64,000 nt of DNA from Streptomyces sp. F001 (GCF_004187715.1 NZ_QZWF01000003.1:434001-498000); one strand, 5' to 3'. Counted from the stretch's first letter, positions 37,032-46,459 are shown. The notes: a model not told the origin generated them from the letters alone. Numbers and translations: made by a program.

Positions 37032-37664
37032 TTACCGGGCGGTGCGGACCAATTCATAGGCATCCCACAGATCCCTCCCCGTATAGGAGTGGGTTGCGAG
37101 AGCGGCCAGATGGTGGTCCGCGTCGACCGCGACGGATACCGGAACGACGCCGAAGAGATCCCGGTCCGACGACGAGTCCCCGTACGCGACGCAGTCCGCG
37201 CGCGTCACGCCGAACTCCTGGCACAGCCGGTCGGCGATGAGGACCTTGGCCGCGGCACTGAGGACTCCGGCAGGGTCCACAGGCTCGGTGAACGGCACCG
37301 CAGGGAAGCGGGATCCGTGTGCCGCATGCGCACCCCACGCCGTGAGCCGCGCCACGAAGAACGATGGAGACAGCGACACGACAGCGCAGTAGTCGCCCGC
37401 GCGCCTGATCTCCGCCCAGACGTCACGGATACGTCTCAGCCAGGGCGCGCCGTCGAAGGCTGCGGCCACGTGCGCCTCCGTGAGATCTGCCCAAAGCGCA
37501 TGTACCCGCTGCGCATATTCCGGTGGGCCGATCAGCCCGGCTGCGATCTCCTGGTCGAGCGCCACGGTCTCGGACTCCAGCCCGAGTTGCCGCGAGATCT
37601 CCACGGGCGCGGAGCTGCCGTGCAGCAACGTGCCGTCGAGATCGAAGAGATGAAGTCTCGCCAT
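37032..37664 (-). CDS. HAD-superfamily (SerB-like) phosphatase
   Basis: 210 residues. Motif I is LHLFDLDGTLL, motif II VVSLSPSFF, and motif IV AYGDSSSDRDLFG, typical of HAD-IB enzymes (phosphoserine phosphatase-like). The ATG at 37664 starts just before motif I. A frame from further upstream would run through the parS at 37735. Substrate unknown. Confidence 0.87.
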   Translation of the reverse strand: MARLHLFDLDGTLLHGSSAPVEISRQLGLESETVALDQEIAAGLIGPPEYAQRVHALWADLTEAHVAAAFDGAPWLRRIRDVWAEIRRAGDYCAVVSLSPSFFVARLTAWGAHAAHGSRFPAVPFTEPVDPAGVLSAAAKVLIADRLCQEFGVTRADCVAYGDSSSDRDLFGVVPVSVAVDADHHLAALATHSYTGRDLWDAYELVRTAR

Positions 37665-37734
37665 GGCATGTGAGGCTAGCGAGAGGAGTGTTCCCGCCGC
37701 GGGCTGAGCCAGATGGATGCCCGCCGTTCTCCGA

Positions 37735-37750
37735 TGTTTCACGTGAAACA
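37735..37750. promoter_or_regulatory. parS site (perfect)
   Basis: TGTTTCACGTGAAACA between divergent HAD and GNAT genes. Confidence 0.92.
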
Positions 37751-37861
37751 CCCCGCGCTTGTCCACCCACTCCGCTGGTCGCCACGACAATGGCCAAAAG
37801 CGCTTACGTCTCTCCCGAAACCAGTGGACGTCGGGGGCACCGGTCGGCCAGCCTGACCTGC

Positions 37862-38728
37862 GTGCCTACTCCTGCCCTCGCCGCTCTTCCGATCCGCCGT
37901 CTGACGCTCCGCGACCTCACCGCCTGCGCCGACCTGTCCGAGGACCGGGGGTGGCCGCGGGAGGAACACAAATGGGGCTTCCTTCTCACCGCCGGCAAGG
38001 GATACGGCATCGACGACCCCGACGGAGGGCTCGTCGCCGCAGGCACAGTCACCGAATACGGGCCACCGGAACGCCCTGAGCTGGGAGCCGTCGGCATGGT
38101 CCTGGTTGCCGAGCGGCACGCCCGCCAGGGTGTCGGACGGCGACTGATGCGCCACGTGATCTCGATCATGGGCGCCACACCCCTGACTCTGCATGCGACC
38201 TCGAACGGCCGCCCGCTCTACGAGGAACTCGGCTTCAAGGTCACCGGCCGGGCGGAGATGCTGCGCGGCCCCTTCATGCCGGGCGGCGCCGAGCTCGCGG
38301 TGGCCACCCGACCTGCGACCGCCGAGGACCTCACCACGCTCCTTCGCCTCGACCTGGAGGTGTTCGGCGCCGATCGCACGCACATCCTCACCCGGCTGCC
38401 GGCCTTCGCCGACCAGGTCCGCGTCGCCGAGGAGGACGGCCGGATCATCGGATACGCGGCCGCCTGGCCCAACATGCACACCCATGTCGTGGGCCCGCTG
38501 ATCGCCCGGGACACCGAGACGGCGAAGGCGCTGATCGCCTCGCTCGCCGCCCACACCGACCGCCCACTGCGCACCGACATCGACGTACGGCACGAGGAGC
38601 TGCTGGTGTGGGCGAAGGAGCGAGGGCTGGCGTCGGTCGCCTTCAACGCGGTCATGACGTACGGGATCGCGGAGCTGCCCGGTGACTGGAGTCGGCGCTT
38701 CGCTCCGCTGACGGTGGCTGCCGGCTGA
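37862..38728 (+). CDS. tandem GNAT N-acetyltransferase
   Basis: 288 residues from a GTG at 37862. Two GNAT modules: the first is complete with VLVAERHARQGVGRRLMRHV (acetyl-CoA loop). The second (about residues 150-288) lacks a clear loop and is probably structural, as in other double-GNAT enzymes. Substrate unknown. A 14-bp-stem terminator follows. Confidence 0.82.
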   Translation: MPTPALAALPIRRLTLRDLTACADLSEDRGWPREEHKWGFLLTAGKGYGIDDPDGGLVAAGTVTEYGPPERPELGAVGMVLVAERHARQGVGRRLMRHVISIMGATPLTLHATSNGRPLYEELGFKVTGRAEMLRGPFMPGGAELAVATRPATAEDLTTLLRLDLEVFGADRTHILTRLPAFADQVRVAEEDGRIIGYAAAWPNMHTHVVGPLIARDTETAKALIASLAAHTDRPLRTDIDVRHEELLVWAKERGLASVAFNAVMTYGIAELPGDWSRRFAPLTVAAG

Positions 38729-38738
38729 TGCTCCGGCA

Positions 38739-38777
38739 CGGGTAACGCCGGTCCCTCCAGGGAACCGGCGTTACCCG
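38739..38777. terminator. bidirectional hairpin terminator
   Basis: 14-bp perfect stem (38739-38752 with 38764-38777) between convergent GNAT and haem-binding-like genes. Confidence 0.75.
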
Positions 38778-38792
38778 CTGATCGGGGCCGGC

Positions 38793-39215
38793 TCAGGCGA
38801 GTGCCTCCGCGGCGGCCGTGGCGAAGCCGTGGTCCTGATCCGGTGCGCCCCCGCCGACGCCGATCGCACCGATCAGCCGCCCGCCGCGGTGGATAGGCAG
38901 GCCGCCCGCGATGAACAGCAGCGGGCGGTCGAGCGCGGTGGGCAGGGAGTGGAAGGGCCCGTCGGGCTTGACCGCGTCGACGAGGTCGGCGGTCGGCGCG
39001 TTCAGTTGGAGGGCCGTGTACGCCTTGCGGGTGCTGGTCTCGCCGGAGATCAGTACGGCCCGGTCGTCGCGCCGGAACGCGAGCAGGTGGCCGCCGGCGT
39101 CCAGGACGGTGATGCTGACGGTCGCTGCGGCAGCCTCGGCGGCGCGATGGGCCGCGGTGACGAGGATCTCGGCGTCCTGGATGGTCAGGGGCGCGACGGC
39201 GGTGGACGTGGTCAT
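38793..39215 (-). CDS. GlcG/HbpS-family protein
   Basis: 140 residues with the family pattern VSITVLDAGGHLLAFRRDD, TSTRKAYTALQL and GGRLIGAIGVGGGAPDQD. Some members bind haem (HbpS of Streptomyces), others are of unknown role. No signal peptide is seen, so it is probably cytoplasmic. It lies 47 bp downstream of the MFS gene in the same direction and is likely co-transcribed. Confidence 0.87.
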   Translation of the reverse strand: MTTSTAVAPLTIQDAEILVTAAHRAAEAAAATVSITVLDAGGHLLAFRRDDRAVLISGETSTRKAYTALQLNAPTADLVDAVKPDGPFHSLPTALDRPLLFIAGGLPIHRGGRLIGAIGVGGGAPDQDHGFATAAAEALA

Positions 39216-39262
39216 GCGGACTTCTCCTTACGGGTGGGACTGGCGAGGGGGTTCGGCAGGGT

Positions 39263-40471
39263 TCAGTGGTGGACGGCGGTCCGCTGGTCGGTGGGCGCAC
39301 CGGACACCACCACGGCACTGGGGGTGCTCTCGCGGCGCTCCAGAGCGGCCGAGAGGAAGGCGAGGACCAGAGCGGCCGCGGCGAGGACGGCTCCGACCCA
39401 GTTAGGGGCGGTGTAGCCGAGACCGGCCGCGATGACGAGGCCGCCGAGCCAGGCAGCGAGGGCGTTGCCGAGGTTGAACGCGCCGATGTTCACCGCGGAG
39501 GCCAGGGTGGGAGCGCCGTGCGCCTGGTCGAGGACGCGCTTCTGCAGAGGCGGGACGGTGGCGAAACCCAGGGCACCGATCAGCGCGATGGTCACGGCCG
39601 AAAGGATCTTGTCGTGTGCCGTCAGCGTGAAGAGCGCGAGCACGACGGCCAGGGCGCCCAGGGAGACGTACAGCATGGGCATCAGGGCGCGGTCGGCGAA
39701 CCTGCCGCCGACGAGGTTGCCGCCGACCATGCCCAGGCCGAAGAGGACCAGCAGCCAGGTGACGGAGCCGTCGGCGAAGCCGGCGACGTGGGTCATCATC
39801 GGCGCGATGTAGGTGATGGCCGCGAAGACTCCGCCGAAGCCGAGGACGGTCATCGCCATGGCGAGCAGGACCTGGACGTTCTTGAAGGCAGCCAGCTCGT
39901 GGCGCAGGTGCACGCCCTCGGGCTTGGGCATCTCCGGGACGAGCTTGGCGATGCCGGCCAGACCGACGACGCCCAGCACGGCCACGATGGCGAAGGTGAC
40001 CCGCCAGCCGACGGACTGCCCGACGAGCGTGCCCAGTGGGACGCCCACGACATTGGCGACGGTCAGACCCGTGAACATCATCGCGATGGCTCCGGCCTTC
40101 TTGTCAGGGGCGACCAGCTCGGCCGCGACAACCGAGCCGATACCAAAGAAGGCACCGTGGGCGAGGGAGGCGACCACGCGGCCGACGAGCATCAGCCCGA
40201 AGACGGGAGCGATGGCGGAGAGCAGGTTGCCGACGATGAACAGGCCCATCAACACCATCAGCATCCGCTTGCGGGAGACCTTCGTGCCGAGCACGGTCAT
40301 CAGCGGGGCGCCGAACATCACACCGAGCGCATAGCCGGTCACGAGGAAGCCGGCGGTCGGGATGGAGACCCCGAAGTCGGCCGCGACCTCGGGCAGCAAG
40401 CCCATAATCACGAATTCGGTCGTGCCGATTCCGAAGGCCCCGACCGCGAGGGCCAGAAGCGCGAGAGGCAT
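39263..40471 (-). CDS. MFS drug-efflux-type transporter
   Basis: 402 residues, 12 predicted TM helices, starting MPLALLALAVGAFGIGTTEFVIMGLLPEVA, the signature of AraJ/Cml-type exporters. A cytoplasmic loop contains VSRKRMLM. It is divergent from a MarR gene with a 141-bp shared control region, so it is very likely MarR-repressed. Probably exports a toxic compound or drug. Confidence 0.92.
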   Translation of the reverse strand: MPLALLALAVGAFGIGTTEFVIMGLLPEVAADFGVSIPTAGFLVTGYALGVMFGAPLMTVLGTKVSRKRMLMVLMGLFIVGNLLSAIAPVFGLMLVGRVVASLAHGAFFGIGSVVAAELVAPDKKAGAIAMMFTGLTVANVVGVPLGTLVGQSVGWRVTFAIVAVLGVVGLAGIAKLVPEMPKPEGVHLRHELAAFKNVQVLLAMAMTVLGFGGVFAAITYIAPMMTHVAGFADGSVTWLLVLFGLGMVGGNLVGGRFADRALMPMLYVSLGALAVVLALFTLTAHDKILSAVTIALIGALGFATVPPLQKRVLDQAHGAPTLASAVNIGAFNLGNALAAWLGGLVIAAGLGYTAPNWVGAVLAAAALVLAFLSAALERRESTPSAVVVSGAPTDQRTAVHH

Positions 40472-40489
40472 GGGGTGTACACCTTCCCA

Positions 40490-40612
40490 GAGATTGCAAG
40501 AGCGCTTTACGTGCGCCAACAATAGTTGTAGACGCTGACTATATGCAACCACAGGCTATTGCAGCCGTGGTCTATCCTGGATTCCAGCCGCTCCGTGACG
40601 GAGGAAACGCCA
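40490..40612. promoter_or_regulatory. MFS/MarR divergent promoter with operator-like repeats
   Basis: CAACAATAGTTG (40518-40529) is a short inverted repeat. TGCAACCACAGGCTATTGCA follows with TGCAA/TTGCA arms. The region is locally AT-rich. The MarR gene has GGAGGAAA before its ATG. Confidence 0.5.
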
Positions 40613-41071
40613 ATGACAGCGACGGACCCCGCGCTCACCGCCCTCGCCCAGGGCTGGTGCGCCCTCTCCCTGCTGCACGGGAGGATCGAGGCGCACATCG
40701 AGCGCGCCCTGCAGACCCAGCACGGCCTCAGCGTGCGCGAGTACTCTCTGCTCGACGTGCTCAGCCGACAGCACGACGGCGACGGCGGGCACCTGCAGAT
40801 GAAGCAGGTCGCGGACGCGGTCGTCCTCAGCCAGAGCGCCACCACGCGCTTGGTCACCCGGCTCGAGGACCGCGGTCTGCTGGAGCGCTATCTGTGCCCC
40901 ACCGACCGCCGGGGCATCTACACCAACGTCACCGAGGCGGGCCTGAAGCTGCTGGAGGAGGCGCGGCCGACCAACGACGCGGCTCTGCGTGAGGCGCTCG
41001 ACAAGGCCGCCAAGAACCCCGAACTTGCCCCGCTGGTCCGGGTTGTGGAGTCGGTGAAGGTGCCCGCCTAG
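40613..41071 (+). CDS. MarR-family transcriptional regulator
   Basis: 152 residues. The winged helix is MKQVADAVVLSQSATTRLVTRLEDRGLLER and the wing motif is DRRGIYTNVTEAG. Starts at ATG 40613 rather than the ATG at 40559 because of GGAGGAAA. It probably represses the divergent MFS exporter and itself. Confidence 0.93.
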   Translation: MTATDPALTALAQGWCALSLLHGRIEAHIERALQTQHGLSVREYSLLDVLSRQHDGDGGHLQMKQVADAVVLSQSATTRLVTRLEDRGLLERYLCPTDRRGIYTNVTEAGLKLLEEARPTNDAALREALDKAAKNPELAPLVRVVESVKVPA

Positions 41072-41080
41072 GGTGCAGCC

Positions 41081-41533
41081 ATGGGAGATCTTGAGATACG
41101 AGCCGCGGTCGCCGACGACATCCCCGCAATCGTCGGCATGCTCGCGGACGACCCACTGGGCGCCCGGCGCGAGTCACCGGACGACCTGGCCCCGTACCTC
41201 GCAGCGCTGGAGCGGCTCAGCGCGGACCCGAACCAGCATCTGATGGTCGCTGTTCGCAAGGGCCGCGTGGTCGGCACGCTCCAGCTCACGATCGTTCCCG
41301 GGCTGTCCAGGCGCGGCGCCACCAGGTCGATCATCGAAGGTGTACGGATTCATGCCGATGAGCGCGGCAGCGGGCTGGGCACCCAGCTCATTCAGTGGGC
41401 TGTCGATGAATCCCGGCACCAGGACTGCCAGTTGGTACAACTGACCTCCGACTCCTCACGTACGGACGCCCACCGCTTCTACGAGCGGCTCGGATTCACG
41501 GCGTCCCACGTGGGTTTCAAGCTCGCGCTCTGA
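41081..41533 (+). CDS. GNAT N-acetyltransferase
   Basis: 150 residues with the acetyl-CoA loop VRIHADERGSGLGTQLIQWAV and the late FYERLGF motif. It lies 9 bp after marR and is probably co-transcribed. Substrate unknown. Confidence 0.9.
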   Translation: MGDLEIRAAVADDIPAIVGMLADDPLGARRESPDDLAPYLAALERLSADPNQHLMVAVRKGRVVGTLQLTIVPGLSRRGATRSIIEGVRIHADERGSGLGTQLIQWAVDESRHQDCQLVQLTSDSSRTDAHRFYERLGFTASHVGFKLAL

Positions 41534-41540
41534 ACGAACG

Positions 41541-41570
41541 AGGGCTGTGTTTCACGTGAAACACAGCCCT
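41541..41570. promoter_or_regulatory. parS inside a perfect 30-bp palindrome (also terminator)
   Basis: The perfect parS core is at 41548-41563, extended by 7 bp on each side. Located between the convergent GNAT and hydrolase genes, it would act as a terminator in both directions. Confidence 0.9.
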
Positions 41571-41593
41571 CCTCATGTCGCGGGACGGTGACG

Positions 41594-42979
41594 CTAGCTG
41601 ATCCCCCGCCACCCTTCCGGGTCCACTCCGCCCGGCACTTCCGCGTTCTCGTCGTACGGCTGACGCGTGAACACGAACGAACCGAGGTCCAGATGACTCA
41701 CGGACCCGTCCCGACGGCGCACAGCACGCAGAAGTTCTCCGGCGTAGTAGCCCTCCAGGCCCGTCCAGGTGCCGTCACCATTGTCCCGGAAGCGCGAACG
41801 GCGGCCATTGCCGGACAGTGGCTCCAGCGACACACCTCCGTCGCCGGTCAGCCGCAGGGCAAACGCATAAGTCCCCCAGTACCACTGCCCCGCCAACTCC
41901 AGGACGGAAGCGTCGACGTCCGGCAGGGGGTGCCATGGTTCGGGAATCCGCGGTTCTGCCTCGGCGACGATACGCACGAGGTCCGCGCCCACGGCGGCCA
42001 ACAGCGGACCGGAGGTGCAGTTGGCCAGCACCACCACCGCGACGTCGTCCGCCACGCTGATGGTGAGGTTCGCCAGGAAGCCCGGCAGCGACCCGGAGTG
42101 GCCGACGAGCAGACGCCCGTCACGGTGCTGGATCTGGAGCCCGAGCCCGTAGGTGACCCCGTCCGCGACATCAGCGGCCTCTGCCGGCGCGGCGGGCATC
42201 CGCATCTCCCGTACAGTCTCCGCGCTCAGCACCCGATCGTCGCCCTGCGCGAGGAAGACCGCGAATCGGGCCAAGTCGCCTGTAGTGGACCAGAGTTGAC
42301 CGGCCGGGGCCATCCGACCGAGATCCTCCGCAGGCTCCGGCAGCAGCACATCGGCCCAGGGATGCACCGCCCAGCCGCCCGCGTGCGGGGCCGAAGGGTG
42401 TGCGCTCGTTCGGTTGAGGCCCAGGGGTTCGAGCACTTCACGCCGGAGTACCTCCTCCCAGGAAGCCCCGCGCAGCTGCTCAACCAGGGCACCCAACAGC
42501 GTGTAGCCGGGGTTCGAGTAGTGGAACCGACGCCCGATCGGATGCAGGAAAGGATCATCGCCGAGCACATCGGCCAGCTCCGGACGCAGCGACCCTGGGC
42601 TGCGCTCCCACCACGGGGCAGGTGATTCGGCGGCCAGACCACCGATGTGCGCCAGCAGTTCGGCGATGGTGGCCTCGCCCGCACCGGTGCCGGGCAGATG
42701 CTTCTCCAGCCGGTCGCCGAGATCGAGCAGGCCCTCGTCGCGTAGACGCAGCACGAGCACCGCGGTGAACGTCTTGGTGATCGAGCCGATCCGGTACTGC
42801 ACGTTCTCGTCCGGCGCGTGTCCGTCCACCGACGTCCGCGCCCCGTGCCACACGGTCCGCCCGTCCCGCACGACCGCTGCGACCAACGACGGAGAACGCC
42901 CTTCGGACTGAGCCACGGCGATGCGGTGCAGCAGCGCCCGGCGTGTACCCGGAAGCAACTCTTCCTGAATTGTCGTCAT
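41594..42979 (-). CDS. serine hydrolase (beta-lactamase / PBP4* fold)
   Basis: 461 residues from ATG 42979. The serine motif SITK (SxxK), FHYSNPGY (YxN) and VGHSGSLPG (HxG in place of KTG) define a class C-type esterase/peptidase. The last ~100 residues form an extra beta domain (VSLEPLSGNGRRSRF). No signal peptide is seen, so it seems cytoplasmic. It may be an esterase or D-amino-acid peptidase, and it is unlikely to confer antibiotic resistance. Confidence 0.87.
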   Translation of the reverse strand: MTTIQEELLPGTRRALLHRIAVAQSEGRSPSLVAAVVRDGRTVWHGARTSVDGHAPDENVQYRIGSITKTFTAVLVLRLRDEGLLDLGDRLEKHLPGTGAGEATIAELLAHIGGLAAESPAPWWERSPGSLRPELADVLGDDPFLHPIGRRFHYSNPGYTLLGALVEQLRGASWEEVLRREVLEPLGLNRTSAHPSAPHAGGWAVHPWADVLLPEPAEDLGRMAPAGQLWSTTGDLARFAVFLAQGDDRVLSAETVREMRMPAAPAEAADVADGVTYGLGLQIQHRDGRLLVGHSGSLPGFLANLTISVADDVAVVVLANCTSGPLLAAVGADLVRIVAEAEPRIPEPWHPLPDVDASVLELAGQWYWGTYAFALRLTGDGGVSLEPLSGNGRRSRFRDNGDGTWTGLEGYYAGELLRAVRRRDGSVSHLDLGSFVFTRQPYDENAEVPGGVDPEGWRGIS

Positions 42980-43059
42980 GCCCACAGTTCATCCGGCCGG
43001 ACGGCCCACGTCGAGCGCATTTCCGCCTGCCCGTCCATGCCACCGCGCCGGGCACCGGA

Positions 43060-44535
43060 TCAGGTCTGCGCCATGTCCACGAACCTGGAGTAGTGGCCCT
43101 GGAACGCGACCGTGATCGTCGCGGTCGGACCGTTTCGGTGCTTGGCCACGATCAGGTCGGCCTCGCCGGCGCGCGGCGACTCCTTCTCGTAGGCATCCTC
43201 GCGGTGCAGCAGGATGACCATGTCGGCGTCCTGCTCGATGGAGCCGGACTCACGCAGGTCCGAGACCATCGGCTTCTTGTCGGTGCGCTGCTCGGGGCCA
43301 CGGTTCAGCTGGGAGAGCGCGATGACGGGAATCTCCAGCTCCTTGGCCAGAAGCTTGAGGTTTCGGGACATATCCGACACCTCCTGCTGACGGCTTTCGG
43401 CGCGCTTGGAACCACCGGACTGCATCAGCTGGAGGTAGTCGATGACGACCAGTCTGAGGTCGTTGCGCTGCTTGAGGCGACGGCACTTGGCACGGATCTC
43501 CATCATCGACAGGTTCGGGGAGTCGTCGATGTAGAGCGGGGCCGCGGAGACATCCGGCATCCGGCGGGCCAGACGCGTCCAGTCCTCGTCGGTCATCGTG
43601 CCGGATCGCATGTGGTGCAACGCGACGCGGGCTTCGGCCGACAGCAGACGCATCGCGATCTCGTTGCGCCCCATCTCGAGAGAGAAAATGACGCTGGGCA
43701 GGTTGTGCTTGATCGATGCAGCCCGCGCGAAGTCCAGCGCAAGCGTCGACTTACCCATCGCGGGACGCGCGGCGATGACGACCATCTGGCCCGGGTGCAG
43801 GCCGTTGGTGAGCGAGTCGAAGTCGGTGAACCCCGTGGGCACCCCGGTCATCTCGCCGGTGCGTGAGCCGATCGCCTCGATCTCGTCGAGCGCGCCCTCC
43901 ATGATGTCGCCGAGCGGCAGATAGTCCTCGCTCGTGCGCTGCTCCGTGACCGCATAGATCTCGGCCTGGGCCCGGTTGACGATCTCGTCGACGTCGTCGT
44001 CGGCCGCGTATCCCATCTGAGTGATGCGGGTACCGGCCTCGACGAGACGGCGCAGCACGGCACGCTCGTGGACGATCTCCGCGTAGTACTCGGCGTTCGC
44101 AGCCGTCGGCACCGTCTGCACGAGGCTGTGCAGATACGATGCGCCGCCGACCTTGTTGATCTCGCCGCGCTTGGTGAGCTCAGCGGCGATCGTGATCGGG
44201 TCGGCCGGCTCGCCCTTCGCATAGATGTCGAGGATCGCCTGGTAGATCGTCTCGTGGGCGGGCTTGTAGAAGTCATGACCCTTGAGGATCTCGACGACGT
44301 CGGCGATGGCGTCCTTGGACAGGAGCATGCCGCCCAGGACGGACTGCTCGGCGTTGAGGTCCTGCGGCGGGACCCTTTCGAAGGACGAACCTCCGCCGTC
44401 CCACGCACCGTTGTCCCGGCCTCGCTCATGCTGCTCATCGCGCCCGGGGCCACCGTCGCCGCGGCGGCGGGAGGGCAGACGATCACTGGGACCGCTGTCG
44501 GCCCACGGGTCGTCCAAGGGCTCGGAAATGCTCAC
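43060..44535 (-). CDS. dnaB: replicative DNA helicase
   Basis: Hexameric helicase of the replisome, 491 residues. It starts VSISEPLDDPWADSGPSDR with GGAGGTGG upstream. A polar N-terminal extension of ~50 residues precedes the conserved PPQDLNAEQSVLGGMLLS. RecA-like motifs include AARPAMGKSTLALD near 255, SLEMGRNEIAMRLL and VIDYLQLM. No intein is present. It is divergent from the MATE gene across a DnaA-box cluster. Confidence 0.97.
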   Translation of the reverse strand: MSISEPLDDPWADSGPSDRLPSRRRGDGGPGRDEQHERGRDNGAWDGGGSSFERVPPQDLNAEQSVLGGMLLSKDAIADVVEILKGHDFYKPAHETIYQAILDIYAKGEPADPITIAAELTKRGEINKVGGASYLHSLVQTVPTAANAEYYAEIVHERAVLRRLVEAGTRITQMGYAADDDVDEIVNRAQAEIYAVTEQRTSEDYLPLGDIMEGALDEIEAIGSRTGEMTGVPTGFTDFDSLTNGLHPGQMVVIAARPAMGKSTLALDFARAASIKHNLPSVIFSLEMGRNEIAMRLLSAEARVALHHMRSGTMTDEDWTRLARRMPDVSAAPLYIDDSPNLSMMEIRAKCRRLKQRNDLRLVVIDYLQLMQSGGSKRAESRQQEVSDMSRNLKLLAKELEIPVIALSQLNRGPEQRTDKKPMVSDLRESGSIEQDADMVILLHREDAYEKESPRAGEADLIVAKHRNGPTATITVAFQGHYSRFVDMAQT

Positions 44536-44716
44536 CGAGCCACCTCCTCCCGTCCGCCGAGCGGACCTCGCCATGCCCTCTTTCTACGGCACGGCACTGA
44601 CAAATGAGAGGCTCAACTCCGGTTCTGCCCGCCTTAGTTTTGTACCGATTTCTCAGTCGGCGGACGGAGTGAGCGCCGGACCACGTTAGGCCCCTGGGCA
44701 CCGTCAGCCAATCCGG

Positions 44717-44979
44717 TTATCCACAGGCCATGTGGACGACGGCCCCGATGCTGTGGAGAACTCCCCGAAACCTGTGCACGACGCGGTGGACAGCCCTGTG
44801 AACAAGCCCCCAGTCGGCGCCAATAACCCACCTTGACCTGCACCTTTCCCATCCACCGGCTGTGCAGAAGAAAAACTTTCCCAGTCGGCCCAAGATCGCT
44901 TCGAACTGTGTACGACAGCGCACACCGCGAGACGGAAGGTAAGGGGCGCTATTGCTTTGCATCTCTTACCTGTGGACGA
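44717..44979. promoter_or_regulatory. DnaA-box cluster between dnaB and MATE gene
   Basis: One perfect box TTATCCACA at 44717-44725. One-mismatch boxes lie at 44731 (TGTGGACGA), 44752 (TGTGGAGAA), 44797 (TGTGAACAA) and 44971 (TGTGGACGA). Weaker ones are at 44773 and 44785. Most face the same way. Confidence 0.55.
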
Positions 44980-44986
44980 TTAGATT
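44957..44986 (+). promoter_or_regulatory. candidate promoter for leaderless MATE mRNA
   Basis: TTGCAT at 44957-44962 and TAGATT at 44981-44986, 18 bp apart. The start would fall about at the ATG at 44994, which lacks a ribosome site. A DnaA-like box (44971-44979) lies in the spacer. Confidence 0.5.
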
Positions 44987-44993
44987 GGTGCTC

Positions 44994-46331
44994 ATGACAC
45001 AGGCTCCTGCGCCCCTCAAGGCCGTCCGACGCCGGCACGATCGAGAGATCATCTCGCTGGCCGTGCCCGCCTTCGGCGCACTGGTCGCCGAGCCCCTCTT
45101 CGTACTCGCCGACAGCGCTATCGTCGGCCACCTCGGTACGGCGCAGCTCGCCGGACTCGGCGTCGCCTCCGCCCTTCTCACCACCGCGGTCAGCATCTTC
45201 GTCTTCCTCGCTTACGCCACCACGGCGGCCGTGGCCCGGCGCGTGGGCGCAGGCGAACTCCCTGCAGCCATCCGCCAGGGCATGGACGGCATCTGGCTGG
45301 CATTGCTGCTCGGCGCCGGTGTCATCGCCATCGTCCTGCCCATGGCTCCGTTCCTCGTGGAACTCTTCGGCGCCTCCCACACGGCGGCCCCGTACGCAAC
45401 CACCTATCTGCGGATCTCTGCCCTCGGCATACCCGCGATGCTCGTCGTACTCGCCGCGACCGGTGTCCTGCGTGGCCTGCAGGACACCAGGACACCGCTC
45501 TATGTCGCCGTCGCGGGCTTCGTCGCCAACGCTGTCCTCAACGCGGTCCTCGTCTACGGCGTCGGCCTCGGCATCGCGGGCTCCGCCTGGGGCACCGTGA
45601 TCGCTCAGTGGGGCATGGCCGCGGTCTATCTCGTGGTGGTCGTCCGCGGGGCCCGAAGGCACGGCGCCTCTCTGCGTCCCGACGCCGCCGGCATCAAGGC
45701 GTCCGCACAGGCCGGCGTACCGCTGCTGGTCCGCACGCTCTCACTGCGGGCGATCCTGATGATCACCACGGCCGTTGCGGCTCGCCTCGGTGACGCCGAT
45801 ATCGCTGCGCACCAGATCATCCTGTCCCTGTGGAGCCTGCTTGCCTTCGCGCTCGATGCCATCGCGATCGCCGGACAAGCCATCATCGGACGCTATCTCG
45901 GTGCCAATGATGCCGAGGGAGCCCGCGATGTCTGCCGCCGCATGGTGCAGTGGGGCATCGTGGTCGGCCTCGCACTCGGCGTCCTGGTCGTGGTGAGCCG
46001 CCCGGCCTTCCTCTCCCTGTTCACGAGCGACTCCGCCGTGAAGGACGCCGCACTCCCCGCCCTGCTGGTGGTGGCGTTCTCCCAACCGCTCTGCGGCGTG
46101 GTTTTCGTCTTGGACGGTGTCCTCATGGGCGCTGGCGACGGGTCTTACCTCGCCTGGGCCATGCTCCTCACCCTGGCCGTCTTCACGCCCGTGGCGCTCT
46201 TCGTCCCCACCTTCGGCGGTGGGCTCACCGCGCTCTGGATCGCCATGACGCTGATGATGACGATTCGGATGCTCACGCTGTGGATCCGCGCCCGCTCGGG
46301 ACGCTGGCTCGTCACGGGCGCCACGCGCTGA
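44994..46331 (+). CDS. MATE-family efflux transporter
   Basis: 445 residues, about 12 TM helices, with paired MATE halves (LAVPAFGALVAEPLFVLADSA; AGVPLLVRTLSLRAILMI). DinF-like subgroup by sequence. It exports cations or drugs with Na+/H+ exchange. The ATG at 44994 was chosen since an ATG at 44952 would lie across the promoter. Convergent with rplI, separated by parS and a terminator. Confidence 0.93.
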   Translation: MTQAPAPLKAVRRRHDREIISLAVPAFGALVAEPLFVLADSAIVGHLGTAQLAGLGVASALLTTAVSIFVFLAYATTAAVARRVGAGELPAAIRQGMDGIWLALLLGAGVIAIVLPMAPFLVELFGASHTAAPYATTYLRISALGIPAMLVVLAATGVLRGLQDTRTPLYVAVAGFVANAVLNAVLVYGVGLGIAGSAWGTVIAQWGMAAVYLVVVVRGARRHGASLRPDAAGIKASAQAGVPLLVRTLSLRAILMITTAVAARLGDADIAAHQIILSLWSLLAFALDAIAIAGQAIIGRYLGANDAEGARDVCRRMVQWGIVVGLALGVLVVVSRPAFLSLFTSDSAVKDAALPALLVVAFSQPLCGVVFVLDGVLMGAGDGSYLAWAMLLTLAVFTPVALFVPTFGGGLTALWIAMTLMMTIRMLTLWIRARSGRWLVTGATR

Positions 46332-46363
46332 GAGAGCCGCGAGGAGACGCGCCCGTTCTGCTC

Positions 46364-46379
46364 GGTTTCACGTGAAACA
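46364..46379. promoter_or_regulatory. parS site (full core)
   Basis: GGTTTCACGTGAAACA, 33 bp after the MATE stop. Confidence 0.9.
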
Positions 46380-46401
46380 CGCCGCCATACCCCGGACATA
46401 C

Positions 46402-46437
46402 CAGTGGGGCCGCACCCCAGAGGATGCGGCCCCACTG
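46402..46437. terminator. bidirectional hairpin terminator
   Basis: Perfect 13-bp stem (46402-46414 with 46425-46437) between convergent MATE and rplI. Confidence 0.78.
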
Positions 46438-46459
46438 ACTGCTTCAGCGAGCGCAGCGC

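Noticed and set aside
37758..37766. TTGTCCACC as a DnaA box
   Set aside because: A single one-mismatch site with no neighbours, expected by chance in this GC-rich sequence.
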